Positions 43,940 to 53,113 of a stretch of 64,000 nucleotides of DNA are shown piece by piece; the stretch's first letter is position 1, and each line of letters begins with the position of its first letter. Source of the DNA: JACSRF01 sp963695505. Lineage in GTDB: Bacteria; Chloroflexota; Anaerolineae; Promineifilales; Promineifilaceae. Under the pieces are notes generated by a model that saw nothing but the letters and a program-made list of their open reading frames with translations, was not told the origin of the DNA and made no database searches. The position numbers and the translations under genes are program-made. Location: positions 20,276-84,275 of the forward strand of contig CAVOGX010000005.1 of assembly GCA_963695505.1 (NCBI GenBank), given 5' to 3'.

Positions 43940-44443
43940 TCACTGCTCCTGTTTCGGCATGACGTCCACAATAAATTGATCGAAATCTAGTTCGCCTGGC
44001 GATTGCCCATATCCCGTTAATATCGCCGCGGCCTCGCTTCGATGATGTGTCAGGTCATTTACCACGTGCATGATTGTTTGCCAACGGGTTCGTTTGCTTT
44101 CCCCTTGCGACCACCAAATTGCATTCAGCTCGTCGTCCGACAGGTCTGCGACGTACGCCAGCCACGCTTTCTCCTCGTCTTCCCAGCGTTTCTTCAGGCT
44201 TACCGCATTGGCGAAATGGCTCTCGTCGAGAACACCTGCGTCTTCGATTTCCTGCAGCGCCACCCGCCAGCCATACGCAGTATCCAATGCATGAACCAGC
44301 GTACCACGCAAGCTGTGCCAACCTGGATCAGGTGTTGCTGCGCGGACAAATTCCTCTGAGGACACTTTCTCACAGGCGTGCAAGACGCGCATATCCGCCC
44401 AAAACGTGTAGGAAACCAGTGTCACAATATCTTCCTTATGCAT
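43940..44443 (-). CDS. DinB/DUF664-type four-helix protein
   Basis: 167 residues. The layout fits the DinB/YfiT-like family: a first helix with FWADMRVLHACEKV, a His in LRGTLVHALDTAYGW, and a HVVNDLTHHRSEAA helix with paired histidines that would bind a divalent metal. Members include thiol-dependent transferases for bacillithiol or mycothiol, but many have no known activity. It ends 42 bases after the PBP1C gene on the opposite strand. The 400-base region upstream of it holds an array of short palindromes and no gene. Confidence 0.85.
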   Translation of the reverse strand: MHKEDIVTLVSYTFWADMRVLHACEKVSSEEFVRAATPDPGWHSLRGTLVHALDTAYGWRVALQEIEDAGVLDESHFANAVSLKKRWEDEEKAWLAYVADLSDDELNAIWWSQGESKRTRWQTIMHVVNDLTHHRSEAAAILTGYGQSPGELDFDQFIVDVMPKQEQ

Positions 44444-44550
44444 GATTTGATTATATCTTTCTGAATGAATAAACCAAGGAGCCTAATACGGCCGTTCCCG
44501 ACCCCTCCCAAAAAAGATTAAGATCGTTTGCTAAAAAGATCAAGACGATA

Positions 44551-44611
44551 AAAGATGCGCATCTCTCCATCAAGAGACGGGCATCTCTTAATGAAGAGAC
44601 GGGCGTCTTTT
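44551..44611. repeat. Three consecutive short imperfect palindromes in a 400-base gap
   Basis: The gap 44444-44844 has no credible gene. It contains AAAGATGCGCATCTCT (44551-44566), AAGAGACGGGCATCTCTT (44572-44589) and AAGAGACGGGCGTCTTTT (44594-44611), three units with a shared AAGAGAC/GTCTT half-site, each able to fold. They lie about 240 bases upstream of the PDO/thioredoxin reductase operon. They may be operators or an RNA structure. Confidence 0.5.
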
Positions 44612-44844
44612 GAACGGCTTGCCCATCTAGCGAACCGCCACGCATCCCGCCTCACTTTTCCCTGCCTTTGTCACGGAACCACCCATGCTGCATCTAAACT
44701 AGAGGAATGGCCCGAAACAGTGGCTACCTTTTCCAAAGACAAAAATTCAACTAATATGTAAGGGAAAGTTCGATACACATGCAAGTACAGCGGTGCGGGA
44801 GCCTTGCATCCTGTGTGAATGACCCCGCCTAATTGGAGGATAAA

Positions 44845-45498
44845 ATGGCTTTACTGAAAGAAGACGATCGTCAACATTTGATCAACGAATTTAGCGCGCT
44901 GACCGAGCCGGTCAAAATCATCGTGTTTACACAAAAAATGGAGTGTCAATACTGCGCCGAAACGCGGATGATTGCCGAAGAGGTGGCGAGCCTGTCAGAC
45001 AAAATTTCCGTGGAAGTGTTCGACTTTGAGACCCATGCCGAAATCGCTGAGGAGTACAACATCGACAAGATTCCGGCTACGGTCATTATGCGCGGCGGCG
45101 ACCAACCCAAGGATTATGGCATTCGCCTCTTCGGAATTCCTTCCGGTTACGAGTTTTCCACCTTAATCGAAGACATCATGATGGTTTCTAAGGGCGAATC
45201 TGGCCTGGCGGCGGAAACAAAAGCTTGGGTGGCGAATTTGACCGAGCCGGTGCATATGCAGGTATTCATTACGCCCACCTGTCCCTACTGCCCGAGGGCC
45301 GTCATTCTGGCCCACCAACTGGCTATGGAAAGCGACCTCATTCACAGCGACATGGTGGAAGCGATAGAATTCCCCCATCTTTCCAATAAGTACCACGTCC
45401 AAGGCGTGCCGCGCACAATCATCAACGAGACCGTTCACATGGAAGGGGCAGCCCCGGAAATGATGCTGCTGGGCAAGCTGAAGGAAGCGGTAGCGTAA
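44845..45498 (+). CDS. PDO-type glutaredoxin-like protein disulfide oxidoreductase (two thioredoxin folds)
   Basis: 217 residues with two thioredoxin-like halves. The first has a CQYC site near residue 34 (FTQKMECQYCAET), the second CPYC near residue 149 (ITPTCPYCPRAV). Each half has the conserved cis-Pro context (DKIPATVIM; QGVPRTIIN). This two-fold arrangement is the protein disulfide oxidoreductase family of archaea and thermophilic or anaerobic bacteria. ATG 44845 follows TTGGAGGATAAA. It is followed 87 bases later by a thioredoxin-reductase-like gene, the usual reductant of PDO, so the two form a cytoplasmic NAD(P)H-driven thiol system. Confidence 0.92.
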   Translation: MALLKEDDRQHLINEFSALTEPVKIIVFTQKMECQYCAETRMIAEEVASLSDKISVEVFDFETHAEIAEEYNIDKIPATVIMRGGDQPKDYGIRLFGIPSGYEFSTLIEDIMMVSKGESGLAAETKAWVANLTEPVHMQVFITPTCPYCPRAVILAHQLAMESDLIHSDMVEAIEFPHLSNKYHVQGVPRTIINETVHMEGAAPEMMLLGKLKEAVA

Positions 45499-45510
45499 GA
45501 AGCAAGAGCG

Positions 45511-45558
45511 AGAGCAAGAGCTAGAGAAAGAAGAGGATTTTCCTCTAGCTCTCGCTCT
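45511..45558. repeat. Intergenic hairpin between PDO and thioredoxin reductase genes
   Basis: The 16 bases 45511-45526 pair with 45543-45558 with one mismatch; core AGAGCTAGAG/CTCTAGCTCT. Purine-rich on one arm like the hairpins at 28025 and 34618. Confidence 0.55.
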
Positions 45559-45584
45559 AACCTCTAGCTTTGAAGGGGTGAACG

Positions 45585-46574
45585 ATGGATTTAGGTTTGG
45601 GCTTGGGTCTGTCAAATTTGGGGATGGAGCAAGAAAATGACTACGACGTGGTCATTATTGGCGGTGGACCGGCGGGGGCGTCGGCGGCCATTTACACGGC
45701 CCGTTCGGAGCTAAAGACGCTGGTCATTGACAAGGGCCTGACGGCCGGTGCGCTGGGCATTACGGGAAAAATTAGCAATTACCCCGGCGTGCCCGGTCCG
45801 GTGACGGGGGCCGAGCTGGTGGAAATTATGCGCCAGCAGGCGGAATCCTTTGGCGCGAAGTTTATCACTGACAAGGTGGTAGGCGTGGATATGCAGTCCA
45901 ACCCCAAGGCGGTGATGGCCGGAACCGGCACCTTTACGGCCAAGGCGATCATTTTGGCGACGGGTTCCATGGGCCGCACCAACGTGGCCAAGGGTGAGGA
46001 GGAGCTGTTGGGGCGGGGCGTGAGCTACTGCGCCACCTGCGATGGGGCGTTTTTCCGTGACCAGACGGTGGCCGTCATTGGCAACAACGATGAAGCCCTG
46101 GAAGAGGCGATTTTCTTAACCAAGTATGCGGCGAAGATTTTCATGATTGTGCCCACGCCGGAATTTAAGGCGCGGGATTTCCTGGTGCAGGAAGTGACCG
46201 CCCACGAGAAAATCGAGGTGCTGCTGGGGACGCGCCTGAAGGAAATTATGGGCAGCGAATTGGTGGAAGCTATCCGCGTGCACCCCCGCAGCGGCGCAGA
46301 GCAGGTGCTGCCGGTAACGGGGGCCTTTGTGTATTTGCAGGGTGGCAAGCCAATTACCGATTACTTGATGGAGCAGTTGCAGACGACGCCAGAGGGGTGC
46401 CTAGTGGTGGACAATGAGATGCAAACGGCCGTTCCGGGCATATTTGCCGTCGGCGACCTGCTGTGCACCCATATCAAGCAGGCGGTTATTGCCGCCTCTG
46501 ACGGGGTGATTGCTGCCATTGCGGCGGACAAATACATTCACGGGCGCAAGAAATTGCAGACTGATTGGAAATAG
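45585..46574 (+). CDS. trxB: Thioredoxin reductase-like flavoprotein
   Basis: 329 residues. An N-terminal FAD site (VVIIGGGPAGASAAIYTAR, residues about 24-42), the redox-active CATC near residue 145 in SYCATCDGAFF, an NAD(P) site (VAVIGNNDEALEEAIFL) and the C-terminal FAD motif GIFAVGDLL. In the NAD(P) site the usual GGGxSA is GNNDEA, as in some reductases of PDO-type partners. It passes electrons to the PDO protein encoded just upstream. ATG 45585 is preceded by GAAGGGGTGAAC; a start at 45627 is a possible alternative because the first 14 residues are not conserved in the family. A strong terminator follows. Confidence 0.92.
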   Translation: MDLGLGLGLSNLGMEQENDYDVVIIGGGPAGASAAIYTARSELKTLVIDKGLTAGALGITGKISNYPGVPGPVTGAELVEIMRQQAESFGAKFITDKVVGVDMQSNPKAVMAGTGTFTAKAIILATGSMGRTNVAKGEEELLGRGVSYCATCDGAFFRDQTVAVIGNNDEALEEAIFLTKYAAKIFMIVPTPEFKARDFLVQEVTAHEKIEVLLGTRLKEIMGSELVEAIRVHPRSGAEQVLPVTGAFVYLQGGKPITDYLMEQLQTTPEGCLVVDNEMQTAVPGIFAVGDLLCTHIKQAVIAASDGVIAAIAADKYIHGRKKLQTDWK

Positions 46575-46601
46575 TTTTCCTGCTTCTAACCTGTATTTAT
46601 G

Positions 46602-46632
46602 AAGCGTGTGCTGGTCTAGCGCACGCTTTTTT
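46602..46632 (+). terminator. Rho-independent terminator after thioredoxin reductase gene
   Basis: AAGCGTGTGC (46602-46611) pairs with GCGCACGCTT (46619-46628), followed by a T-rich tract. Confidence 0.88.
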
Positions 46633-46762
46633 GTTTTGTAGGAAAATCGTGACTTGTAATTAGCAAGGTTTTGGTGTTTACTGAGCAAGTATCGTGATAT
46701 GGCAGTTTGCGCTGCCGTTTTACAATTTTTAGAAAAATGTTCATTATAACTGGAGGTTTTGC

Positions 46763-48805
46763 ATGATTCGTAGATTCGTTGTTTTGGCGGGCTTGCTGCT
46801 GGCAGCCCTGATTTTGCCATTGCAGCTTCGTGGGCAGGAAACGGCCGTTTCCCTGCCTGCCCCCGGCTTGCCGACAGACCAGATTATTATCCAATTTAAC
46901 AATTCAGGAATAACCCGCCACCTGGAAGCAATTGCCGCAAATGACCTGATGCCGGCATTGAGCGAGACGGCAGGCGTATCTCTGAGCTACGTGCGGGCAA
47001 TGGGACTGGAAGCTCACCACGTGCTCAAATTGCCTTCCCGGCTGCCATTGGCGGAAGTGGAGGCAATTGCCGCAAACTTGCAGCAGCGGGATGACGTGCT
47101 TTATGCGATTCCGGACCGCATCAAACAGCATTTTGACCCACCGGGTAACCAGCCGGTTGATGTGGAAGGGGATGATTTATCGATTTACCTACCGGTAATA
47201 TTGAGCCCTGACCCGGTGGCGGTGGATCCTTTGCGTGGGCAGCAGTGGCATTATGATTATGTGCCAGGTTCGTCCGAGGGCATCAATTTGTACAATGCCT
47301 GGGGTATCTCCACCGGTTCGGACAGTATCGTGGTGGCAGTTATTGACACAGGCATCTTGAATCATGCAGATTTAGCAGGTCGTACTGTCCCCGGATATGA
47401 TTTCATCCATGATTCCTTGGTTGCTAACGATGGAAACGGCCGTGACAACAATCCGCTGGATTCCGGTGACTGGATTACCTCCGCTGAAAGCAGCAGTGGT
47501 TACTTTTCCGGCTGCCCGGTGACAGACAGCTCGTGGCACGGAACCCATGTGGCTGGCACCGTTGGCGCCGCCACCAACAATGGCTTAGGCGTGGCCGGGG
47601 TCGACCAAAAAGCGAAAATATTACCCGTGCGCGCATTAGGCAAATGTGGTGGATATGAATCGGACATTGTTGATGGCATTTTATGGGCAGCAAATCTACT
47701 GCCAGGTCTGCCCAACCCCAACCCCGCAAATGTGGTAAATTTGAGCTTGGGTGGCGGAGGGACTTGTTCTACGGCAGAGCAAAATGCGTTTAACCAACTG
47801 CGCAACGCGGGGGTAACGGCCGTTGTGGCTGCCGGCAATAATAACGTAGACGCCGCGGGTTTTAGTCCTGGCAACTGTGCCAACGTTATCACCGTCGCCG
47901 CCACAAATCGCAATGGAGGACGCGCCTATTACAGTAACTACGGTGCAGTGGTTGAGGTAAGCGCACCAGGCGGCGCTCAAAGCTATGCCAATGATCCCAA
48001 TGGTGTATTGTCTACCCTGGATGGCGGAGCCACGACTGCGTTGAACAACAGCAGTTATGAGTTTTACCAGGGCACCAGCATGGCTGCGCCTCACGTAGCT
48101 GGTGTGGTGTCATTAATATATAGCGTCCATCCTGGTTATTCTCCCAGCCAGGTGCTTACCTTATTGCAAACGACGGCAAGGCCGTTCCCTTCAGGAAGTA
48201 GTTGCAATACATCCATTTGCGGCTCTGGAATTGTAGATGCATACCAGGCGCTCGGGGGTTCCGTTTCGCCTCCACCACCTCCGCCTCCTAATCCCTTTAC
48301 GAACCCAGGATTTGAAAGCGGCGCTACTGGATGGGTTGAATTTTCCGCCTTAGGGTGGCCACTGATTATTAACTCGGGCTTTCCTTCGGGTGTGACCCCC
48401 CACAACGGAAGCTGGTTGGCTTGGTTGGGAGGCGACTACGACGAAACTGCTTATGTCCAGCAGCAAGTATCCGTACCCTCTGCGGGATCATTCCTTTCCT
48501 ATTGGCAATGGATCGGCTCTGATGACGTATGTGGTTTTGACTTTGCAAATATCTTAGTAAATGGGACGAGTGTACATCAATACGATTTATGCTCTGACGC
48601 GAACACATTTGGCTGGTCGCAGAAGGTGATTAATCTGGCTGCTTATGCTGGACAAAGTGTTACCTTACGCATCCGGGTAACCACGGATTCTTCTTTAAAC
48701 AGTAACTTACTCCTAGATGATTTTAGCTTTCAAGCTAGTCTCACGACTGCTTCGGTAGATAACGAAAGACCGCAACCCTCTGCGGAGGCTACAGCGACAA
48801 AGTAA
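46763..48805 (+). CDS. Secreted subtilisin-family (S8) serine protease with C-terminal beta domain
   Basis: 680 residues. A signal peptide spans residues 1-25. An inhibitor-like propeptide follows to about residue 115. The catalytic domain has the triad Asp in VVAVIDTGI (near 195), His in HGTHVAGTVG (near 265) and Ser in GTSMAAPHVAG (near 440), with the oxyanion Asn in AAGNNN. A Pro-rich linker (PPPPPPPNP) leads to a C-terminal domain of about 160 residues (NPGFESGATGWVEF, YVQQQVSVPSAGS, GQSVTLRIRVTTD) resembling carbohydrate-binding or MAM-like jelly rolls. It is likely an extracellular protein degrader. ATG 46763 follows CTGGAGGTTTTGC. Single-gene unit. Confidence 0.93.
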   Translation: MIRRFVVLAGLLLAALILPLQLRGQETAVSLPAPGLPTDQIIIQFNNSGITRHLEAIAANDLMPALSETAGVSLSYVRAMGLEAHHVLKLPSRLPLAEVEAIAANLQQRDDVLYAIPDRIKQHFDPPGNQPVDVEGDDLSIYLPVILSPDPVAVDPLRGQQWHYDYVPGSSEGINLYNAWGISTGSDSIVVAVIDTGILNHADLAGRTVPGYDFIHDSLVANDGNGRDNNPLDSGDWITSAESSSGYFSGCPVTDSSWHGTHVAGTVGAATNNGLGVAGVDQKAKILPVRALGKCGGYESDIVDGILWAANLLPGLPNPNPANVVNLSLGGGGTCSTAEQNAFNQLRNAGVTAVVAAGNNNVDAAGFSPGNCANVITVAATNRNGGRAYYSNYGAVVEVSAPGGAQSYANDPNGVLSTLDGGATTALNNSSYEFYQGTSMAAPHVAGVVSLIYSVHPGYSPSQVLTLLQTTARPFPSGSSCNTSICGSGIVDAYQALGGSVSPPPPPPPNPFTNPGFESGATGWVEFSALGWPLIINSGFPSGVTPHNGSWLAWLGGDYDETAYVQQQVSVPSAGSFLSYWQWIGSDDVCGFDFANILVNGTSVHQYDLCSDANTFGWSQKVINLAAYAGQSVTLRIRVTTDSSLNSNLLLDDFSFQASLTTASVDNERPQPSAEATATK

Positions 48806-48862
48806 GCCGCTTCGAAATTATCAATCAAGGGGTTGGCGGTTGATAAAATGTAACAGAACTTT

Positions 48863-48907
48863 CTTAATGGTGCGGTGAACTGATTCTCAATGCGCCGCAC
48901 CATTAAG
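48863..48907. terminator. 13-bp perfect inverted repeat between convergent genes
   Basis: CTTAATGGTGCGG (48863-48875) pairs exactly with CCGCACCATTAAG (48895-48907) around 19 bases. It sits midway between the subtilase end and the end of the leftward isochorismatase-like gene, a position for a two-way terminator, although no T run follows on either strand. Confidence 0.5.
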
Positions 48908-48956
48908 ATTGGTTAAATTTCCGAAGAATGAACAATCTTGACCCACAGTTTGTTGA

Positions 48957-49997
48957 TCAAGAACGGTTAAGCCCAAAGCGCTGGCGAAACTGATCCATGG
49001 CCGATTCGCCTTGCAGAATGGGGTTATCGGCAATGGTGAGTAAGGTTATCTGCCGTTGGTCATTTTTCTGATGATAGATGAGGCGGAAGAAGGGGGCCTG
49101 GTAACACCACAAGGGTAAAGTTTCACTGATGAGGCGGGTATTGCCATCTGGAACTTGCAGCACAGATTTCAGCATTTGTTGCGTAACGGCCGTTACCTCA
49201 GACCCTACCAGTGTGCGCCAGGCGGGATTTAGTCGCCGCAGTCCATCTTGGAAGATTTCCGTCATGCCCACCCGCCATTCGGCAGGGGCCAGCCGGTACA
49301 TGGGTGGGCGAAAAGCCGGGTCCCACACGTGGCGCAGCACGTTCAGGGTATGGATGGCGTGATTGTGTTGGATACGGCCGTTTCCCACTTCAGCCAGCCC
49401 TTTGTGCAGCGCACCCATATCTAGCAGCGAGAACGGTTCGGTCAGTCCTAAATCGGAAACCGAATTTCCTCGCGCCCAATCCAATTTTTCTTGCGGTGTG
49501 ACGCTGGCAAATACGCCTAGTAAATCATTGTGATGGGCAATAATTTGCGCAGCGGGCAAGCTGCCGTCGTAGGTGCTGTGCCCATCAGCCACCAATGTCA
49601 CCCGATAGCCCAGAGCGTCGGCGGCGCGCACGGTGGTATCCACGCAAAATTCTGTTTGCAGCCCGGCAACAATCACGCTTTGCACGCCTCGCGCATTTAG
49701 CTCCTCGGCCAGGGGCGTCATGTGGAAAGCGTTAGGCGTATCCTTTTGAATGACGATATCCCCTTCCTGGGGGGCCAGCGCCGGGTGAATGTCCCAACCG
49801 GGGGTGTGCGGTGCGTCCGGCTCGTCAGGGCCGCCATTGTTTTGCGCATAGGCAATAACAAGTCCAGCCGCCCGCGCCTTAGCCAGCAGGCTGACCAACC
49901 GTGAAAGCAGTGCATCAACTTGATAAACCGGGTTTGGGGAGAACATATTTAACTGAGTATCGATCAGTAAAAGAGCGGTGTCGCGGTTCATAGGCAT
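48957..49997 (-). CDS. Isochorismatase-like cysteine hydrolase with an extra C-terminal domain
   Basis: 346 residues. Residues 1-175 are a cysteine hydrolase of the isochorismatase/nicotinamidase family: Asp in ALLLIDTQLNMF, Lys in IVIQKDTPNAF, and nucleophile Cys in VAGLQTEFCVDTT, with a normal-looking active site. The remaining ~170 residues are not part of the usual domain (IHTLNVLRHVWDPAFRP, YQAPFFRLIYHQKND, MDQFRQRFGL) and I do not recognise them. The reaction could be amide hydrolysis of a nicotinamide-like or other small compound. Starts at 49997 and 49991 are both possible. The gene is alone; the next gene upstream is divergent. Confidence 0.85.
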   Translation of the reverse strand: MPMNRDTALLLIDTQLNMFSPNPVYQVDALLSRLVSLLAKARAAGLVIAYAQNNGGPDEPDAPHTPGWDIHPALAPQEGDIVIQKDTPNAFHMTPLAEELNARGVQSVIVAGLQTEFCVDTTVRAADALGYRVTLVADGHSTYDGSLPAAQIIAHHNDLLGVFASVTPQEKLDWARGNSVSDLGLTEPFSLLDMGALHKGLAEVGNGRIQHNHAIHTLNVLRHVWDPAFRPPMYRLAPAEWRVGMTEIFQDGLRRLNPAWRTLVGSEVTAVTQQMLKSVLQVPDGNTRLISETLPLWCYQAPFFRLIYHQKNDQRQITLLTIADNPILQGESAMDQFRQRFGLNRS

Positions 49998-50204
49998 TTG
50001 TCCTGTACCTGGTAATCAGATTTCAGAAATTTAATCACCATCATTGTACATGGCTGCCGAAATTTTAGCATGGGCAAGCGTGATTACGGCCGTTTTACGT
50101 TTCCATCATACATTCTATATCTGAAATCAACAGCAATTAGCGTCTGCCGGTTTCAATGGGGCAGTCTCAGTGACCAACCAAAAATGTGCACCGTCTGCAT
50201 GGTG

Positions 50205-50274
50205 TGCATAATATGCATACAAAGCGGGAAATGCATAATATGACATCTGTCACACAGGATGCTGACAAAAGTCA
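50205..50274. promoter_or_regulatory. Cluster of palindromes upstream of the PocR regulator/sulfide-oxidation operon
   Basis: Three sites lie in 70 bases: TGCATA-A-TATGCA (50205-50217), with the half TGCATAATATG repeated at 50232-50242; ATGACA-TC-TGTCAC (50240-50253), the same form as sites at 2020 and 17024; and TGAC-AAAA-GTCA (50263-50274). The operon's first gene begins at about 50344. The density suggests a multi-input promoter. Confidence 0.5.
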
Positions 50275-50343
50275 CTTACAGGCGGCATTGTGCTGCACTA
50301 TCATTTGCTTGTAAATGTGCAATATTTCACAAGCAAGGATCTG

Positions 50344-51132
50344 ATGATGGCTGAGATGCTGACCGCCAAGGAAATCCAGGACTTATTACAGGTAGATCGT
50401 TCTACAGTTTACCGCATGGCTGAAGACGGCCGTTTACCGGCCATCAAGGTTGGGAAACAATGGCGTTTTCCGGCAGCCCGGGTCGAGGAATGGTTTCAGG
50501 GGCAAATGGGGAGCCTTGCCACAGCAGCAGCTCGCAAGCCCATGATTGCTACCATTCCTGAACCTAATCCAATTCAGGACGATCTAAACTCCCTCTTGCC
50601 CCTGGAATGTGTACAGCTTATCCAAGATAGCTTTGCTAAAGCCTTAAACACCATGTTGGTAGTTACAGACATGGAGGGGCACCCGATTACCACGGCCAGC
50701 AACCCCTGTGGATTATTCAAGGCCGTTATCACGGGAGACGAAGCGCTGCAGCGTTGTGTCCATAGCTGGCATGACCTGGCAACCATGTTGTCATTGGAAC
50801 CTCAATATCGCAAAAGCCATTTGGGATTGCTTTGTGCGCGCAGCATGATTCGCGTAGGTGCTGAATTAAAGGGTATGGTCGTGACCGGCTGTATTGCTCC
50901 GGCAAATTGGCCTCCACCGGCCAATGAAATTGCCGCCATGGCGGCAGAGTTTGGGCTGGATCAGGAAATAATTCTTGAAAACCTCGATAACGTCTTTTAT
51001 CTCGACTCAGTTCAGCAAACTAAAGTTATAAGTTTCCTGCCTCAAATAGCCAATATCCTGGCCCACATTATTGACGAACGCCGGCAGCTCTTGGGTCGGT
51101 TACAGGCCATTGCTGAACTGACTTCCCTGTAG
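50344..51132 (+). CDS. Regulator with excisionase-type HTH and PocR-like sensory domain
   Basis: About 262 residues. Residues 1-55 are a MerR/excisionase-like DNA-binding unit (LTAKEIQDLLQVDRSTVYRM, GRLPAIKVGKQWRFPAARVEEW). From about residue 85 a PocR-type domain follows (LPLECVQLIQDSFAKALN, VTDMEGHPIT, NPCGLFKAV), with cysteines in CGLFKAV, QRCVHSW, LLCARSM and TGCIAP that could bind a metal, an iron-sulfur cluster or a hydrocarbon-derived ligand. Two in-frame ATGs at 50344 and 50347 fit; upstream codons from 50290 lack a site. It lies six bases before the flavoprotein gene and is probably its regulator. Confidence 0.85.
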   Translation: MMAEMLTAKEIQDLLQVDRSTVYRMAEDGRLPAIKVGKQWRFPAARVEEWFQGQMGSLATAAARKPMIATIPEPNPIQDDLNSLLPLECVQLIQDSFAKALNTMLVVTDMEGHPITTASNPCGLFKAVITGDEALQRCVHSWHDLATMLSLEPQYRKSHLGLLCARSMIRVGAELKGMVVTGCIAPANWPPPANEIAAMAAEFGLDQEIILENLDNVFYLDSVQQTKVISFLPQIANILAHIIDERRQLLGRLQAIAELTSL

Positions 51133-51138
51133 GAGAAA

Positions 51139-52376
51139 GTGATGAAAAAATTGTTGATTTTAGGTGCAGGAACCGCCGGGACCATGGTGGCCAATAAGCT
51201 AAGTCATGTACTTAGCCGGGATGAATGGAAAATCACCATTGTTGACCAAGATGAAACCCATTATTACCAACCGGGTTTCTTGTTCATTCCCTTTGGCATT
51301 TATGGCGAAAATGATGTCATCAAACCCAAGCGGGATTACATTCCCCCTGGCGTTGAGATGATTGTTTCCGAAATTGAGCTGATTGAGCCGGAACAAAACC
51401 GGGTGCGCATTGCCAAAGACAATCGTTACCTGCATTACGACTATCTGATCATCGCCACCGGCACGCACCCCGCCCGGAAGAAACACCTGGGCTGACTGAG
51501 GGCGAATGGCGCAAATCTATTCACGATTTTTACACCTATGAAGGGGCAGTGGCCCTGACCAAACATCTGCGCACCTGGCAGGGTGGCAAGCTGGTGTGTC
51601 ACATCATGGAATTGCCCTACAAATGCCCGGTGGCCCCGCTGGAATTCATCTTCCTGGCCGATTGGTACTTCCACGAACACGGCATGCGTGATAAGGTGGA
51701 GCTAACCCTGGTGACACCATTGCCCGGCGCATTTACCAAACCACGAGCGGCGCGCTTGCTAGGCAACACCCTGGAAGAGAAAAATATTCACATTGTGCCG
51801 GAATTTTATCCGAGAGCGGGTTGATCCAGAACGCAAGGTGCTGGTCTCCTATGATGAGGAGGAAGTGCCCTACGATTTGCTGGTGACGGTGCCGGTGAAT
51901 ATGGGGGCGGATGTAATCGGCCGTTCTGGCCTGGGCGATGAACTGAACCATGTTCCGGTTGACAAACACACCTTCCTGTCCACGCGAATATGACAACATC
52001 TTTGCCTGGGGGATGCTGCCAGCCTGCCCACCTCCAAAGCTGGTTCGGTGGCCCACTTTGCCGCCGAAGTGTTTGTCGAAAATTTCCTGCGCTACATCGA
52101 CGGGCAAGAAATGACCGAGCAATTTGATGGTCATGCCAACTGCTTCATCGAATCGGGTTTTGGCAAAGGGTATTCTCATTGACTTCAATTATGACGTGGA
52201 ACCACTGCCGGGCAAGTATCCCCTTACCGGGCATTGGCCCCTTCTCATTGTTGCAAGAATCGGAGATGAACCATTGGGGCAAAATGATGTTCCGCTGGAT
52301 GTATTGGAACATCTTGCTCAAAGGCAAAGAAATGCCCATTACGGCCCAGATGTCTATGGCCGGCAAGTGGAGCTGA
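51139..52376 (+). pseudogene. sqr: Sulfide:quinone oxidoreductase-like flavoprotein, six single-base frameshifts
   Basis: Joined through the shifts this is a ~411-residue SQR-family protein: FAD site LLILGAGTAGTMVANKL, YYQPGFLFIPFG, ATGTHPAPEETPG, MELPYKCPVAPLEF with the conserved catalytic-type Cys, FAWGDAASLPTSKAGSVAHF near the C-terminal FAD site, and the amphipathic membrane-binding tail MYWNILLKGKEMP. Lesions: missing base at CCC 51473-51475, extra T at 51804-51807, extra base at 51983-51985, missing G at 52008-52012, extra G at 52168-52170 and extra G at 52229-52231. The corrected protein is well conserved, so errors in the sequence are more likely than decay. It oxidises sulfide and reduces quinone at the membrane. 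Next genes: DUF1641, TusE-like, DsrE. Confidence 0.82.
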
Positions 52377-52391
52377 CCGGAGAGGTCAGCC

Positions 52392-53056
52392 ATGAGTGAC
52401 CAGGCAATTGTTGAACTCAATCAAAAAATAGATGCCTTGACTGCGCAGGTTGCCTTTTTGCCGAAGAAACGCGGCTGCAGCAGCGCCGCCGCCAGGAATG
52501 GGACGAGTTAAAAAATGACTTGACGCCTGTTGCCAGCGACGTGTTCCGGGTTTCGGTGGAGCAGCTGGACGAAGTAGAAAGCTATGTGCAGCTGGAAGAT
52601 GTCTTACGCTTGCTAAAGCGCCTGATGCGTAACACGCGCAATCTGGAACAGATGTTGGACCAAATGGAAAGCATGGGCGCCATGTGGCAAGACCTGACCC
52701 CATTAAGCCAGGATGCATTCTTAACCCTGATGAATCGCCTGGATGAGATGGAACGCAAGGGGTATTTCGCATTTCTAAAGGGTGGCATGGACATTATGGA
52801 TCAGGTGGTCACGTCGTTTACGGAAGATGATGTGCGCCAGTTAGGTGACAATATTGTGCTGATTTTGCAAACCGTCAAAGAGATGACGCAGCCGGAAATT
52901 ATGACCATGATGCGCAATACTGCCAGCGTGATGCGTGAGGAAGAACCCGTAGGAAACGTGTCGATGTTGACCATTTTGCGCCAGTTGAATGATCCGGCCG
53001 TAAAACGAGGGTTGTCGAAAACATTGTCGGTGTTGAGAACCGTTTCGGAAAATTAA
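52392..53056 (+). CDS. DUF1641 family protein, one frameshift
   Basis: About 221 residues when a missing G at 52460 (TTTTTG-CC) is restored: MSDQAIVELNQKIDALTAQV, then after the shift RLQQRRRQEWDELKNDL and a long alpha-helical region (LEDVLRLLKRLMRNTRNLEQ, MTQPEIMTMMRNTASVM). Proteins of this family, with no known enzymatic activity, are often encoded beside sulfide:quinone oxidoreductases and formate dehydrogenases. It starts 16 bases after the SQR stop and is followed 58 bases later by the TusE-like gene. A membrane-associated or scaffolding role with SQR is inferred from context only. Confidence 0.8.
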
Positions 53057-53113
53057 TCCTGAAAAAAATATTGAGTGGAAAACAAATTATTTAAAAAATT
53101 GGAGGTTGATCAA

